Source: Terrimonas pollutisoli
Lineage (GTDB): Bacteria; Bacteroidota; Bacteroidia; Chitinophagales; Chitinophagaceae
Direction: 5' to 3'
Assembly: GCF_029360765.1 (NCBI RefSeq)
Contig: NZ_JARKNA010000003.1
Coordinates: forward strand, 420,987-484,986
Length of the DNA stretch: 64,000 nucleotides
The translations under genes were made by a program, and so were the position numbers. The notes under the pieces were generated by a model. It saw only the letters and a list, made by a program, of their open reading frames with translations, was not told the origin of the DNA and did not search any database. Each line of letters starts with the position of its first letter. The stretch's first letter is position 1. Below, piece by piece: positions 25,569 through 34,808 of this stretch.

Positions 25569-26747
25569 ATGAATAAGATCCTTTTTACTGAAGAATATTG
25601 CCAGCCCGAGAATCTTTATCCCTTTACTCTTACGAGGCAAATACAGGACATCCGGGTTGGTATTTTGACCATAAGGGAAAAATGGGAAAAAGCGCTTGGT
25701 TTGATTTCTTATGACAGGAATGAGGATGACTATAAAGACCTGGATCGGGCACTAACGATACAGCAAGCCGCTGAGGATGGCATTTGTATCATGATTCATG
25801 GAAATGTACTTCCAACTAATAAACTGATAAAAGCCGTTAGCAGTCTCAAGGCAGGTGAGTTTATTTCAGTGAACAATAACACGGGCATTGTTTTTTGTTT
25901 TTCGAAAAAAGAGGTTAGTGAAGAACACAAGATCAAAGTCACCAATCCGGTTATAATCGAAGAAGAAATAAAAACTATTCAATACCCCTGGGATATTTTT
26001 CAATTGAATAACTGGGCGATCCAACAGGATTTTGAGCTAATTACTAAAAAAAGAAAATCGCAGCCCATTTCTCCAAGCAATAAGATTGTAGGCAGTGGTA
26101 AAATATTTATTGAGAAGGGTGCAAGTGTAGAATATAGTTATCTCAATGCATCAGACGGCCCCATCTATATTGGTAAAAACGCTGAGGTGATGGAAGGGGC
26201 GATGATCAGGGGACCCTTTGCCATGGGAGAGGGAGCTTCTATAAAAATGGGAACAAGGGTTTATGGAGGAACTTCGTTAGGTCCTTATTGTATTGTTTCT
26301 GGCGAAATAAAAAATTCGGTCTTGTTTGGTTACTCTAATAAAGCTCATGACGGTTACCTCGGTGATTCCGTTATTGGCGAATGGTGCAATATAGGGGCCG
26401 GTACTACCAATTCTAATCTGAAAAATAATGCGGGTATTGTAAAGGTTTGGACACCCAAAGGTCAGTTAAGTGCCGGTAACAAATGTGGTGTCATGATGGG
26501 GGACTACTCACGAACGGCGATTAACACAGCTATCAACACCGGAACCGTAATCGGCGTTTGTTGCAATGTGTTTGGCAACGGGCTCACACCAAAACATATT
26601 CCCAATTTTTCATGGGGAAGCGATGGTATAGACCGGTATGGATTCGATAAGGCTCTCGAGGATATCACCGGATGGAAGAAGTTAAAAAAACATTCGATCA
26701 CAGATAACGAAAAAAGTATTTTAAAATATATCTTTAAACATTTTTAA
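25569..26747 (+). CDS. Bacteroidota-type GlmU: UDP-GlcNAc diphosphorylase / GlcN-1-P acetyltransferase-like
   Basis: A 392-residue protein matching the alternative GlmU family (TIGR03991 type). The N-terminal half (about 1-185) lacks the canonical LAAGxGTRM loop of standard GlmU and begins with LFTEEYCQPENLYPFTLTRQIQDIRVGILTIREKW, typical of this family. The C-terminal half (about 190-350) is a left-handed beta-helix of hexapeptide repeats (GKIFIEKGASVEYSYLN, GPIYIGKNAEVMEGAMIRG) with SNLKNNAG and a NTGTVIGVCCNVFGNG end. The proposed reaction is UDP-GlcNAc synthesis for peptidoglycan, LPS and surface glycans. tpiA follows 30 bp downstream, then two glycosyltransferases and a flippase, so the unit supplies precursors for cell-surface glycan synthesis. 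Confidence 0.85.
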   Translation: MNKILFTEEYCQPENLYPFTLTRQIQDIRVGILTIREKWEKALGLISYDRNEDDYKDLDRALTIQQAAEDGICIMIHGNVLPTNKLIKAVSSLKAGEFISVNNNTGIVFCFSKKEVSEEHKIKVTNPVIIEEEIKTIQYPWDIFQLNNWAIQQDFELITKKRKSQPISPSNKIVGSGKIFIEKGASVEYSYLNASDGPIYIGKNAEVMEGAMIRGPFAMGEGASIKMGTRVYGGTSLGPYCIVSGEIKNSVLFGYSNKAHDGYLGDSVIGEWCNIGAGTTNSNLKNNAGIVKVWTPKGQLSAGNKCGVMMGDYSRTAINTAINTGTVIGVCCNVFGNGLTPKHIPNFSWGSDGIDRYGFDKALEDITGWKKLKKHSITDNEKSILKYIFKHF

Positions 26748-26777
26748 AGTTTAACCCCAAATTCCTAATCAAAAAAT

Positions 26778-27539
26778 ATGAGAAAGCAGATCGCCGCAGC
26801 CAACTGGAAGATGAATCTTACTTTTCAACAGGGAGAAAATTTACTGAATGAAATACTTAAGCAAAATATCGTATTAGCTGCTCATCAGCAGGCAATATTT
26901 GCAGTTCCCTATCCTTATCTTCTTATGGCAAGAAGTGAAGTAGATGATGCTAAAAATTATTATGTAGCCGCACAAAATTGTTACAATAAAAAGTCGGGAG
27001 CATATACCGGGGAAGTGTCCGTCGAAATGATCCATTCTATCGGCGTTCCCTATTGTGTACTGGGGCATAGCGAAAGACGGGAGTATTTTAATGAAAGTAA
27101 TACCATGCTTGCAGAGAAATTGAATCTTTGTTTGGAAAATTTTGTTACGCCGATTTTCTGTTGCGGGGAGCCTTTGTCAATCCGTGAAGCTGGTACACAA
27201 AATGAATTTGTTGCAACCCAACTGAAGGAATCGCTTTTTCATTTATCAGCCGATAAAATAAAAGATATTGTGATTGCCTACGAACCAATCTGGGCGATAG
27301 GAACAGGAAAAACTGCATCAACCGAACAGGCACAGGAGATGCACGCCTATCTGCGTTCGGTATTTGCAGATCAGTATGGCAAAAATATCGCGGATCAAAT
27401 TTCCATTTTATATGGCGGAAGCGTAAAAGCAAGCAATGCAAAAGAATTGTTTAGCTGCCCGGATGTTGATGGTGGCCTGGTGGGTGGAGCTTCATTGAAG
27501 GCGGATGAATTTGGGGAGATAATACTTAGTCTGAAATAG
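26778..27539 (+). CDS. tpiA: Triose-phosphate isomerase
   Basis: A 253-residue TIM-barrel glycolytic enzyme. Substrate-binding Asn9 and Lys11 in AAANWKMN, catalytic His97 in VLGHSERREYF, catalytic Glu169 in IAYEPIWAIGTGKTA, and phosphate-binding loops ISILYGGSVKASN and VDGGLVGGASL are all intact. ATG start 30 bp after the GlmU-like gene; the next glycosyltransferase begins 15 bp downstream, so tpiA is embedded in the glycan-precursor operon rather than with pgi, pfkA or pyk. Confidence 0.97.
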   Translation: MRKQIAAANWKMNLTFQQGENLLNEILKQNIVLAAHQQAIFAVPYPYLLMARSEVDDAKNYYVAAQNCYNKKSGAYTGEVSVEMIHSIGVPYCVLGHSERREYFNESNTMLAEKLNLCLENFVTPIFCCGEPLSIREAGTQNEFVATQLKESLFHLSADKIKDIVIAYEPIWAIGTGKTASTEQAQEMHAYLRSVFADQYGKNIADQISILYGGSVKASNAKELFSCPDVDGGLVGGASLKADEFGEIILSLK

Positions 27540-27554
27540 TAGCTTCCGGATGCA

Positions 27555-28760
27555 ATGAAGAAAGTATGTTTTTTGGCTGACAGGCATGGCCTGTATGATG
27601 ACAGGACTTATTGGAAGCAGGCCCTTTCTTTAAGGAACAATGGTTATGAAGTACATTATCTCGTTATAGGTGATGAAGACGGGCAGGGTATTACTCCGGA
27701 AGGTATTTTTTTTAAACTGATAAGCTCCAGGAGGTATTTTAAGAATAAATACATTAACTGGATTGTTAAAAAGATTTTGCCCCTGACGACCGAATACGAT
27801 GCGGCTTTTATTTATTGCAGGGAAATAGAAGCGGATGCCTATCAGGTTGAAGATTTGCGGCTAAACCGCATTGTGCATAAGCTGAAAAACTTACCCCATA
27901 AACCAAAATTGATTTATGATGCACGGGAGCCCCATGATAATAATTTAAAAGATATTGAATTTGGCAATTCTTCGCTACCCGCATTCCTGATAAATCTCTA
28001 TGCAAGGTATATTCAAAACTGGGAATATAAAAAGGTCCGGCTATATGATTATCTGTTCGCGGTAGATGACGGATTGTTTGAAAGGTTTCAGTTGCAAAAA
28101 ACGGGGGTACCGCTGAAAGTGATATACAATTTTACCAATCTGGCAGATAAGCGGAAAGACTTGCCGGTTAAAGATAGGCAATATGGTGCAGCCTATGTGG
28201 GCGGATTGTCAAAAGTAAGGGGTGCCATGGTCATGCTACAAGCAGCCCGGATAGTTGCGAGCAGGCTGCCGGATTTTAAGCTCCTTTTGCTGGGACCAGT
28301 TTACGGAGATGGGCTGGCAGCAGAAATGAATGAATATATTGCATCAGCAGGACTTTCGGATAATATTATTTTGCATGAACCGGTTCCCTACCGTGATATA
28401 TCGGTTTTTTACAACCAGGTTAAAATCGGGCTGAACCCGTTGTTGGATGTGAAAGCACATCGGGATATCATACAGATCAAGCTGTTTGAATATATGAACT
28501 TTGGAATACCGGTCATCGCCAGCAGGTTTGGCTACATGCAAAAGTATGTGGAAGAAAATGAAGCCGGGCTCACTGCTGAGGCAGGCAATGAGAGGGAACT
28601 GGCAGATGCGATTATCAGGCTTTTAACGGATGAGGCATTGTATGAAAAATGCTCCCGAAATGGGGTAAAGGCAGTAAATGAGCTATACAACTGGGGAATT
28701 ATGGAAAAAGAATTCTTAGGGGTTTACCGCGGGTTGTTAGACAAAGAGAGTTCCTCTTAA
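27555..28760 (+). CDS. Glycosyltransferase, GT4-like (GT-B fold)
   Basis: 401 residues. The N-terminal Rossmann-like half has the usual GT-B start CFLADRHGLYDDRTYWKQALSLRNNGYEV. The C-terminal half resembles Glycos_transf_1: AAYVGGLSKVRGAMVMLQAARIV, LLLLGPVYGDG, NIILHEPVPYRDISVFYNQVKIGLNP and IKLFEYMNFGIPVIASRFG, the last containing the donor-binding glutamate region of GT4 enzymes. Cytoplasmic or membrane-associated transfer of a sugar from a nucleotide donor to a growing surface glycan is inferred. It starts 15 bp after tpiA. Donor and acceptor are unknown. Confidence 0.85.
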   Translation: MKKVCFLADRHGLYDDRTYWKQALSLRNNGYEVHYLVIGDEDGQGITPEGIFFKLISSRRYFKNKYINWIVKKILPLTTEYDAAFIYCREIEADAYQVEDLRLNRIVHKLKNLPHKPKLIYDAREPHDNNLKDIEFGNSSLPAFLINLYARYIQNWEYKKVRLYDYLFAVDDGLFERFQLQKTGVPLKVIYNFTNLADKRKDLPVKDRQYGAAYVGGLSKVRGAMVMLQAARIVASRLPDFKLLLLGPVYGDGLAAEMNEYIASAGLSDNIILHEPVPYRDISVFYNQVKIGLNPLLDVKAHRDIIQIKLFEYMNFGIPVIASRFGYMQKYVEENEAGLTAEAGNERELADAIIRLLTDEALYEKCSRNGVKAVNELYNWGIMEKEFLGVYRGLLDKESSS

Positions 28761-28829
28761 AAAGCGTTAGTACGATTTATTCATGATGAACCTAATCGAT
28801 ATTTTTCTGAGATAGCAACGGGATATTTA

Positions 28830-29936
28830 ATGGCAATAGTAAATTCAAAATTTTTTGGGTTTTGGAAGGTGGCCGCCAGGGCGTTCATAAACCTGCCCGG
28901 GTTGATCCGTATTTTTTATCAATTCTTCTTTAATGCGCCAAAAGAGGGGCTGCCCATTCCCCGCGGAGTTTTTGCCGGGATGGTAAATTACCTTGGAGGC
29001 ATGCGTTTTCAGGAAGATCCATTTACCGTAATACCTCTTTTCTTGAATATAGATATCAGGGTGGCCAGAAAAAACCCTTCCGTTTCAGTGAGGGACAATG
29101 GTTTGATCATCATCTGTGTGGTAAGAAACGAGCTGGCTCGTGTCCGAAAATTCATTGCCTATTATAACGCTCTTGGAGTACATAAATTTGCTTTTTTGGA
29201 CGATCAGTCCACCGACGGTACAAGAGAATACCTCTATAATCATCCGGATGTGGAACTGTTTGAAAGTAATTTTCGGTATACCAGCAACGCCCGGCTTGCG
29301 TGGATAAACAGGATGCTGGCTTACTATGGATTTAACAGGTGGTTCCTGGTGCTGGATGCAGATGAACTGTTGGTGTATGATAATCGTAAATTGCCTGATA
29401 TCCCTTCGCTGACAGACCATCTTCAGCAAAGGGGCATTACTGCAGTATCGGGTATCGTAGTAGATGTATACCCCAAAGAAGCCTTGCCTCCACATCCAAA
29501 CGAAGCGAAAGACCTTTATGAGGGCATGGATTATTTTGACAAAACAGGCTATGAATACGACAAAATGGGTAGGATCATTCTTGGTGGCATGCGCAGCCGC
29601 TGCCTAGGTGTAAAGCCCTGGCTGCATATTACAAGGCTGATTTATTATCAGAAAGGTATTTTCTTTGAAACACATGTGATTTTTCCCCGAAAAATCAATA
29701 TACAGTGTGTTGAACGACTTGCATGGTTACATTATAAGTTTTTGCCACAGGATTTTGAAAATTACAGGGAAAGAGTGACAGCGGAAAATATACATGAGCG
29801 AATGGAGTATAAAGGATATATGGATAAATTTTCAGCGTCTTCTCCGGTATCATTTTTTGATCCGGAGGTTTCCAAAAAATATGAATCGCCGCAGTCGCTC
29901 ATCGAATGTGGCTTGCTAAAACCTATTACAGAATGA
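28830..29936 (+). CDS. Glycosyltransferase, GT2-like (Glyco_tranf_2_4 type)
   Basis: 368 residues. LIIICVVRNELARVRKFIAYYNALGVHKFAFLDDQSTDGTREYL (about 92-135) and WFLVLDADELLVYDN (a DAD metal-binding triad, about 172-186) are typical of the GT2/GT92-like subgroup. A conserved HYKFLPQDFENYRERV segment lies near the C-terminus. The N-terminal 70 residues are hydrophobic and aromatic, possibly a membrane-associated region (AFINLPGLIRIFYQFFF), without a clear signal peptide. Located between the GT4-like gene and the flippase, 69 bp after the former, so it likely adds another sugar to the same glycan. Donor and linkage cannot be deduced. Confidence 0.83.
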   Translation: MAIVNSKFFGFWKVAARAFINLPGLIRIFYQFFFNAPKEGLPIPRGVFAGMVNYLGGMRFQEDPFTVIPLFLNIDIRVARKNPSVSVRDNGLIIICVVRNELARVRKFIAYYNALGVHKFAFLDDQSTDGTREYLYNHPDVELFESNFRYTSNARLAWINRMLAYYGFNRWFLVLDADELLVYDNRKLPDIPSLTDHLQQRGITAVSGIVVDVYPKEALPPHPNEAKDLYEGMDYFDKTGYEYDKMGRIILGGMRSRCLGVKPWLHITRLIYYQKGIFFETHVIFPRKINIQCVERLAWLHYKFLPQDFENYRERVTAENIHERMEYKGYMDKFSASSPVSFFDPEVSKKYESPQSLIECGLLKPITE

Positions 29937-29957
29937 TACTAATGAATTCTATCTGGA

Positions 29958-31409
29958 TTGGAAAAAGGTAGCAGAAATATTATTTTCAAGGATACTTTTT
30001 TCTACTTGGTAGGCGCTATGGTGCCGATCTTGATCGGGGCTGTAAGGTCGCCCATCTATACCAGGCATTTTTCCACGGAGGATTTCGGGATTTATTCCCT
30101 GGTATTTTTATTCTTTAGTTATGTGTCGATTATTTGTTACTCTTGGATCGTGACTTGCGGGTGGCGATATTATTACCAGTATAAACAGAACGGCAGGACG
30201 GGCGTATTATTCTCCAACCTGGTTTTTCTTTTCCTTTTATTTTCTATCCTGATATTAATTTTTTCAGCGGTTTGGCACATGTTAGCAGACCATCCGTTGC
30301 TCAAGAGGCTCATTTTTTTGTGCTTCCTGCAATTTTTTACTTCCGAAATAGTTAACCTTTTTTTGATCCCGCTTCGCCTGGAAGGAGGGGCCTTTAGGTA
30401 TAACGTCATACAGATCATTCGCTCTGTTGCCAGTTTTGTTTTGTTATTGCTACTCACTTTTGTTTTTGACTATGGTATCGAATCCTTCCTGACCAGTATC
30501 ATTTTCTTAAATATTGTTTTGATACTCGTTATCGTTATTCCGTACATTCTCAAAATGAAAATATCATTTAATCGGGTCAACAAAGAAGATTTAACCATTT
30601 TGTATAAATACGGACAAATCGGGCTGGTTGCGAATCTTTGCATGACGCTGTTAGTATCTTCTGACCGGTTTGTGATAGAACACTTCGACGGGTTGTCTAA
30701 AGTGGGGATTTATAACCAAAATTATAATATCGCACAGATAAGCATTGCAGCGTTGGTATACGTTTACTGGGCTGCTTTGGACGCGACTTTGCTGAAGTCG
30801 CTGGAATTTCAGATGGATAGCGAAGTAACCAAAAAACGCCTTTCCCAGACTTTTAATACATGGGCTTTGCTCTTTCTGCCGCTCACTGTTTATTTTATTT
30901 TATATGCCAGGGAAATAGGCGTTATCATGCTGGGCGAAGAATTTCGTATCGGGTACCCTATCATATTTATGGCTGCCATCGTCGAGTTCGTGAAGGGTTT
31001 TGGGCGGCTTCCGGAGTGGAAACTGAAATTCAGGAATAAGGTTCGGCTCATTTCCATTACATACATTTCTGCCGTGTTATGTAGTATTGGGTTAAACATG
31101 TTTTTTGTGCCTCTTTTCGGGTATCAATCTGCGGGGGTCACTGCAATAATCATAAGTTTTTCCGCGTCGATCATTTTTGGATATGCAGAAGACAGAAACT
31201 ACAATATCAGGACTATGTTGAAAGACGGCCTGTTCAGAATCAGTATCATCATTTTGGCCACACAGGTAATGATTCACTGCATTACCAGCACACTGAAAAT
31301 GCCCCTGTATTTTTATATATTGGAAGGAGGAGCGTTTGCCCTGTCTTATTTCGGGCTAATTATAAAGAATAAACGGTTTTCATTAAAATTTGCAGAAGTT
31401 AAAGAGTAA
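29958..31409 (+). CDS. Oligosaccharide flippase, Wzx/MATE-like
   Basis: A 483-residue integral membrane protein with about 12-14 hydrophobic segments and the Wzx-type N-terminus KDTFFYLVGAMVPILIGAVRSPIYTRHFSTEDFGIYSLV. No in-frame ATG precedes this conserved start, so TTG at 29958 is the best initiation codon. The family moves lipid-linked oligosaccharides across the inner membrane. It closes the glycan gene run (GlmU-like, tpiA, two glycosyltransferases), 21 bp after the GT2-like gene. No polymerase (Wzy) or initiating transferase is present in the window. Confidence 0.85.
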   Translation: MEKGSRNIIFKDTFFYLVGAMVPILIGAVRSPIYTRHFSTEDFGIYSLVFLFFSYVSIICYSWIVTCGWRYYYQYKQNGRTGVLFSNLVFLFLLFSILILIFSAVWHMLADHPLLKRLIFLCFLQFFTSEIVNLFLIPLRLEGGAFRYNVIQIIRSVASFVLLLLLTFVFDYGIESFLTSIIFLNIVLILVIVIPYILKMKISFNRVNKEDLTILYKYGQIGLVANLCMTLLVSSDRFVIEHFDGLSKVGIYNQNYNIAQISIAALVYVYWAALDATLLKSLEFQMDSEVTKKRLSQTFNTWALLFLPLTVYFILYAREIGVIMLGEEFRIGYPIIFMAAIVEFVKGFGRLPEWKLKFRNKVRLISITYISAVLCSIGLNMFFVPLFGYQSAGVTAIIISFSASIIFGYAEDRNYNIRTMLKDGLFRISIIILATQVMIHCITSTLKMPLYFYILEGGAFALSYFGLIIKNKRFSLKFAEVKE

Positions 31410-31439
31410 AATTCCGAATGTCTTTCAGGCTTTTTTTTT

Positions 31440-31474
31440 AAAAAAAAACGGGAGTATGCAGAACATAACTCCCG
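31440..31474 (-). terminator. Terminator of the minus-strand sugar-isomerase gene
   Basis: CGGGAGT (31449-31455) pairs with ACTCCCG (31468-31474), extended by a bulged TATG/CATA. Read on the minus strand the hairpin is followed by a run of nine T residues. It separates the flippase gene from the convergent minus-strand gene. Confidence 0.75.
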
Positions 31475-31499
31475 AATGATTAATTGTATGAATGCTCCT

Positions 31500-32429
31500 T
31501 TACGACAGGATCTTCAAATTCTTCATGTAAGCTGCATCTGCTTCCACAGCTTTTAATGGTGTTGTGCCGGCATATTTTTCCTGCTCAACGATAAAGTATT
31601 CCATTCCGGTTTCTTTTGCCGTTTTCAGGATAGCAGGGTAGTTAATGCTTCCTTCCCCTAACGTACAGGTATCGGCTGCTTCAGTAGCTCCTTTAGTTCT
31701 GTCTTTAACGTGGCAAAGTTTGAAACGGTTTTTATATTTTTTCAACCAGGTCTCAATGTCTTGCCCACCGGCTACTACCCAATACATGTCCAGTTCATAA
31801 TCTACCAATGCAGGATCGGTATTAGTCATCATTACATCCTGGCCCATTTGACCATCTAATAGTTCAAACGAGTAGGCATGATTGTGATAGGCAAACTTTA
31901 TCCCGTTCTTTTTGCATATTTCGCCCCGTTGATTAAAAGTGTCAGCGATTTTTTTGAAATCATCGATTTTCTTTTGCGGACCAATCCATGGGCAGATCAA
32001 ATATTTCATTCCGATGGCTGCAGCATCTGCTGCTTTCTTTTCGAAATTTTTGTTGATATCACAATGGCTGGACACAATCACCATGCCCAGGTCATCCATG
32101 TATTTTTTGAAATCCGTATTGCTCATGCCCCAAAACATTCCGTCTTTACCTTCAAAACTTTCAATCTGCTTATAACCGAATGAAGCTACTTGTTTTAAAA
32201 CACCTTTGGGATCTTTTGGCAAGTCATCACGCAATGTATACAACTGCAAACCAAATGTAGTAAGTGCGGTACCAGCTTCTGTAGCTGAAGGACCTGCTGC
32301 TGCAGTTGAATCTTTTGATTCTGTTTCCTTTTCTTTATTTGAATCCAGCTTACAAGCCATAGGAGCTATCACAAGGCCCGCGGCGAGATTGCCCGTCAAT
32401 CTCAAGAATGTTCGTCTTTTAAAATCCAT
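31500..32429 (-). CDS. Tat-exported sugar phosphate isomerase/epimerase-like TIM-barrel protein
   Basis: 309 residues. Twin-arginine leader KRRTFLRLTGNLAAGLVIAP followed by MACKLD, a plausible lipobox Cys, so it is probably a periplasmic lipoprotein. A serine/threonine/glutamate-rich linker (30-50) follows, then an AP endonuclease 2/xylose-isomerase TIM barrel: FGLQLYTLRDDLPKDPKGVLKQVASFGYKQIESFEG, SSHCDI, AYHNHAYSFE (metal-binding His/Glu), DYELDMYWV, LCHVKD and YFIVEQEKY, giving the usual metal ligands. It is the last gene of a minus-strand run with the gluconate-dehydrogenase-type subunit and two GMC proteins, suggesting isomerisation of an oxidised sugar in the periplasm. Confidence 0.82.
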   Translation of the reverse strand: MDFKRRTFLRLTGNLAAGLVIAPMACKLDSNKEKETESKDSTAAAGPSATEAGTALTTFGLQLYTLRDDLPKDPKGVLKQVASFGYKQIESFEGKDGMFWGMSNTDFKKYMDDLGMVIVSSHCDINKNFEKKAADAAAIGMKYLICPWIGPQKKIDDFKKIADTFNQRGEICKKNGIKFAYHNHAYSFELLDGQMGQDVMMTNTDPALVDYELDMYWVVAGGQDIETWLKKYKNRFKLCHVKDRTKGATEAADTCTLGEGSINYPAILKTAKETGMEYFIVEQEKYAGTTPLKAVEADAAYMKNLKILS

Positions 32430-32460
32430 TTTTCAATGTTTTAATTGATTGATAAAATAA

Positions 32461-33027
32461 TTACTCAGCCCAGGCTTTATCACCTTTTTTGTAAGGGAAA
32501 GCTCCGTCATATTTGCCCGGAACAGGCACATGACGCAATGCTTGTGTAGCACCTGGTTTTGAAGTAAAGAATCCCAATAAGGTCAGTTGCTTCATCATGG
32601 TAAAATAATGAGAAGGGTCTTCTTTCTTTTTTGTTTCCTGGTATTGTTTTGCTTCTTTATCAAGAGCTGTCAACAAGCTGGTGCGCTGTTCAGGGGTAGC
32701 AGTCATGAAGCTGGTATTATTGGCCTTCTTGCAAGCATCATCCAGTTTCCTGATTCCTTCATGGAATATTTGTTGGTCATTTTTGGTATAACAATCATTT
32801 ACCATCACTGTCATAAATGATCCTACAGCGGCTTCTTTTGCACCGGGGGATGATGTTTTCGGAATGATTGTTTCACCTACTTCATCAAGGAAGCTAATGT
32901 CCTGCTCATTAAAAGTAGCACCGCCAAGAGCCGGGGAGTTTTTACAGCCGGAAAGAAATAATTCACCACCGATCAATGCACTACCGGTTGCTAAAGCAAT
33001 CATTTTTAAAAGTTCCCTGCGTTCCAT
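32461..33027 (-). CDS. Gluconate 2-dehydrogenase subunit 3-like Tat lipoprotein
   Basis: A 188-residue protein with a twin-arginine-type leader MERRELLKMIALATGSALIGG and lipobox FLSGC, so it is likely a Tat-exported lipoprotein. The body has the subunit-3 signature FNEQDISFLDEVGETIIPKTSSPGAKEAAVG and YFTMMKQLTLLGFFTSKPGATQAL. In gluconate dehydrogenases the small subunit carries the Tat signal and brings the folded leaderless GMC flavoprotein across the membrane. Here it lies 60 bp downstream of the GMC gene, which fits that hitchhiker arrangement. Confidence 0.85.
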   Translation of the reverse strand: MERRELLKMIALATGSALIGGELFLSGCKNSPALGGATFNEQDISFLDEVGETIIPKTSSPGAKEAAVGSFMTVMVNDCYTKNDQQIFHEGIRKLDDACKKANNTSFMTATPEQRTSLLTALDKEAKQYQETKKKEDPSHYFTMMKQLTLLGFFTSKPGATQALRHVPVPGKYDGAFPYKKGDKAWAE

Positions 33028-33086
33028 ATTTTAAGTTTAAAAAGTTTAAAATTCAAATGAAATCAACACTGTTTATCTTATTACGG

Positions 33087-34805
33087 TTATAAATTTCCTT
33101 TCTGTAATTCTTTCACCGCATGTTCTGCTGCTCTTGCCGTTAAAGCCATATAGGTTAGTGATGGATTTTGACAAGCAGAAGAAGTCATGCAGGCTCCATC
33201 TGTTACGAAAACGTTTTTACAATCCCAAACCTGGTTGTTACTGTTTAATACCGATGTTTTGGGATCATGACCCATCCGGGCGGTGCCCATTTCGTGTATG
33301 CCATGACCTACGGCATGACCGGAATCCCAGGTAGTGATATCTTTTACACCCGCCAATTCAAGCATGGCTTTTAATTCGAGCTTGATATCTTTCCGCATTT
33401 CCATTTCATTTTCTTTAAGCTCTGCATCCATTTCCAAAACAGGTAAGCCCCATTTGTCTTTCTTATTCTTATCCAATGAAATTTTATTCTCATGATAAGG
33501 AAGCATTTCGCCAAAACCGGTTGCACCGATCGTCCATGACCCCGGCTCTGTTAAAGCTTCTTTGAAATTAGCGCCTATATTTAGCTCAGCTACTTCCCGG
33601 CTCCAGCCTTGCCGGCTGGCTGAGCCCTGGTAACCGAATCCACGCAGGTAACTTCTTTTATCTCCTGCTAAATTCACAAAGCGGGGAATATAAAAACCGT
33701 TGGCTCTTCTGCCATATACGTACATATCTTCATAGCCTTCTACTTTACCTTGTGCACCGAGATTATAATGATGATCCATCACATTATGCCCCAGTTCACC
33801 GCTGCTGCTACCCAAGCCTTCCGGCCAGATATCTGTAGCGGAATTAAACAATACCCAGGTAGAATTTAAAGAAGAGGCACAGAGAAAAACAATTTTGCTG
33901 AAAAATTGATAGGTCTGGTTTGTCTCTGCATCTAATACTTCAACACCTTTTGCTTTTTTGGTGTCCTTATCGTAAATGACTTTTGTTACAATTGAAAAAG
34001 GTCTTACTGTAAGATTGTTTGTCTTTTGTGCAGCGGGAAGGGTAGAGGATTGTGTACTGAAATAACCACCAAAGGGACAACCTTCCCAGCAACGATTGCG
34101 AAACTGGCAAGCCGTTCTTCCCGGGATTGCCCGGGTAAGGTTAGCAACACGCCCAATAATCAAATGCCTGTTTCCTTTATACTGTTGTTTGATCCTGGCC
34201 GCTACATCTTTTTCTATCACATTCAAGGGCATGGGTGGTAAAAATTGTCCATCCGGTAGATGGGCAAGTCCTTCAAATGATCCGCTGATGCCAGCAAATT
34301 TTTCAACATGATCGTACCAGGGAGCAAGATCTTTATAACGAATGGGCCAATCGATCGCAATGCCATCTTTTGCATTGGCTTCAAAGTCAAGATCGCTCAG
34401 GCGATAACTTTGCCTGCCCCACAAAATGGAGCGGCCACCCATTTGATAACTACGCCACCAGGTAAAAGGTTTTTTTTCTGTATAAGGACAATCTTCTTCA
34501 TTGGCCCAATAGTCCATCACAGCTTCCGATGCGGCCCAGCCACGATGCACCACCGGATATTTTTGTTTTTGCTCCTGTGTTGTTTTTCCCCGATGAGGTA
34601 AGTCCCAAACATTAGTAGCTGCCGACTTATAATCTTTTACATGTTCAAAATCACGACCTCTTTCGAGCATCAATACTCTGAGCCCTTTTTCACAAAGCTC
34701 TTTTGCAGCCCAGCCACCACTGATACCTGAACCAACTACGATAGCATCATAGGTATTTTGTTGCTCAGCCCTGTTATTGATATTGACTTTTGTAGTATCG
34801 GGCAT
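33087..34805 (-). CDS. GMC-family FAD oxidoreductase (paralog 1)
   Basis: A 572-residue flavoprotein. FAD-binding loop VVGSGISGGWAAKELCEKG (about 22-41), LERGRDFEHVKDY, an RSILWGRQSYRLSD substrate/flavin contact region and the C-terminal active-site segment GHGIHEMGTARMG followed by TDGACMTSSACQNPSLTYMAL (His and Asn of the GMC active site). No signal peptide: export is probably by hitchhiking with the adjacent Tat subunit. The closest functional analogues are gluconate, sorbitol and glucoside 3-dehydrogenase large subunits; electrons likely pass to a c-type cytochrome. The start is 3 bp after the stop of paralog 2, so the two are tightly coupled. Confidence 0.9.
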   Translation of the reverse strand: MPDTTKVNINNRAEQQNTYDAIVVGSGISGGWAAKELCEKGLRVLMLERGRDFEHVKDYKSAATNVWDLPHRGKTTQEQKQKYPVVHRGWAASEAVMDYWANEEDCPYTEKKPFTWWRSYQMGGRSILWGRQSYRLSDLDFEANAKDGIAIDWPIRYKDLAPWYDHVEKFAGISGSFEGLAHLPDGQFLPPMPLNVIEKDVAARIKQQYKGNRHLIIGRVANLTRAIPGRTACQFRNRCWEGCPFGGYFSTQSSTLPAAQKTNNLTVRPFSIVTKVIYDKDTKKAKGVEVLDAETNQTYQFFSKIVFLCASSLNSTWVLFNSATDIWPEGLGSSSGELGHNVMDHHYNLGAQGKVEGYEDMYVYGRRANGFYIPRFVNLAGDKRSYLRGFGYQGSASRQGWSREVAELNIGANFKEALTEPGSWTIGATGFGEMLPYHENKISLDKNKKDKWGLPVLEMDAELKENEMEMRKDIKLELKAMLELAGVKDITTWDSGHAVGHGIHEMGTARMGHDPKTSVLNSNNQVWDCKNVFVTDGACMTSSACQNPSLTYMALTARAAEHAVKELQKGNL

Positions 34806-34808
34806 TGG

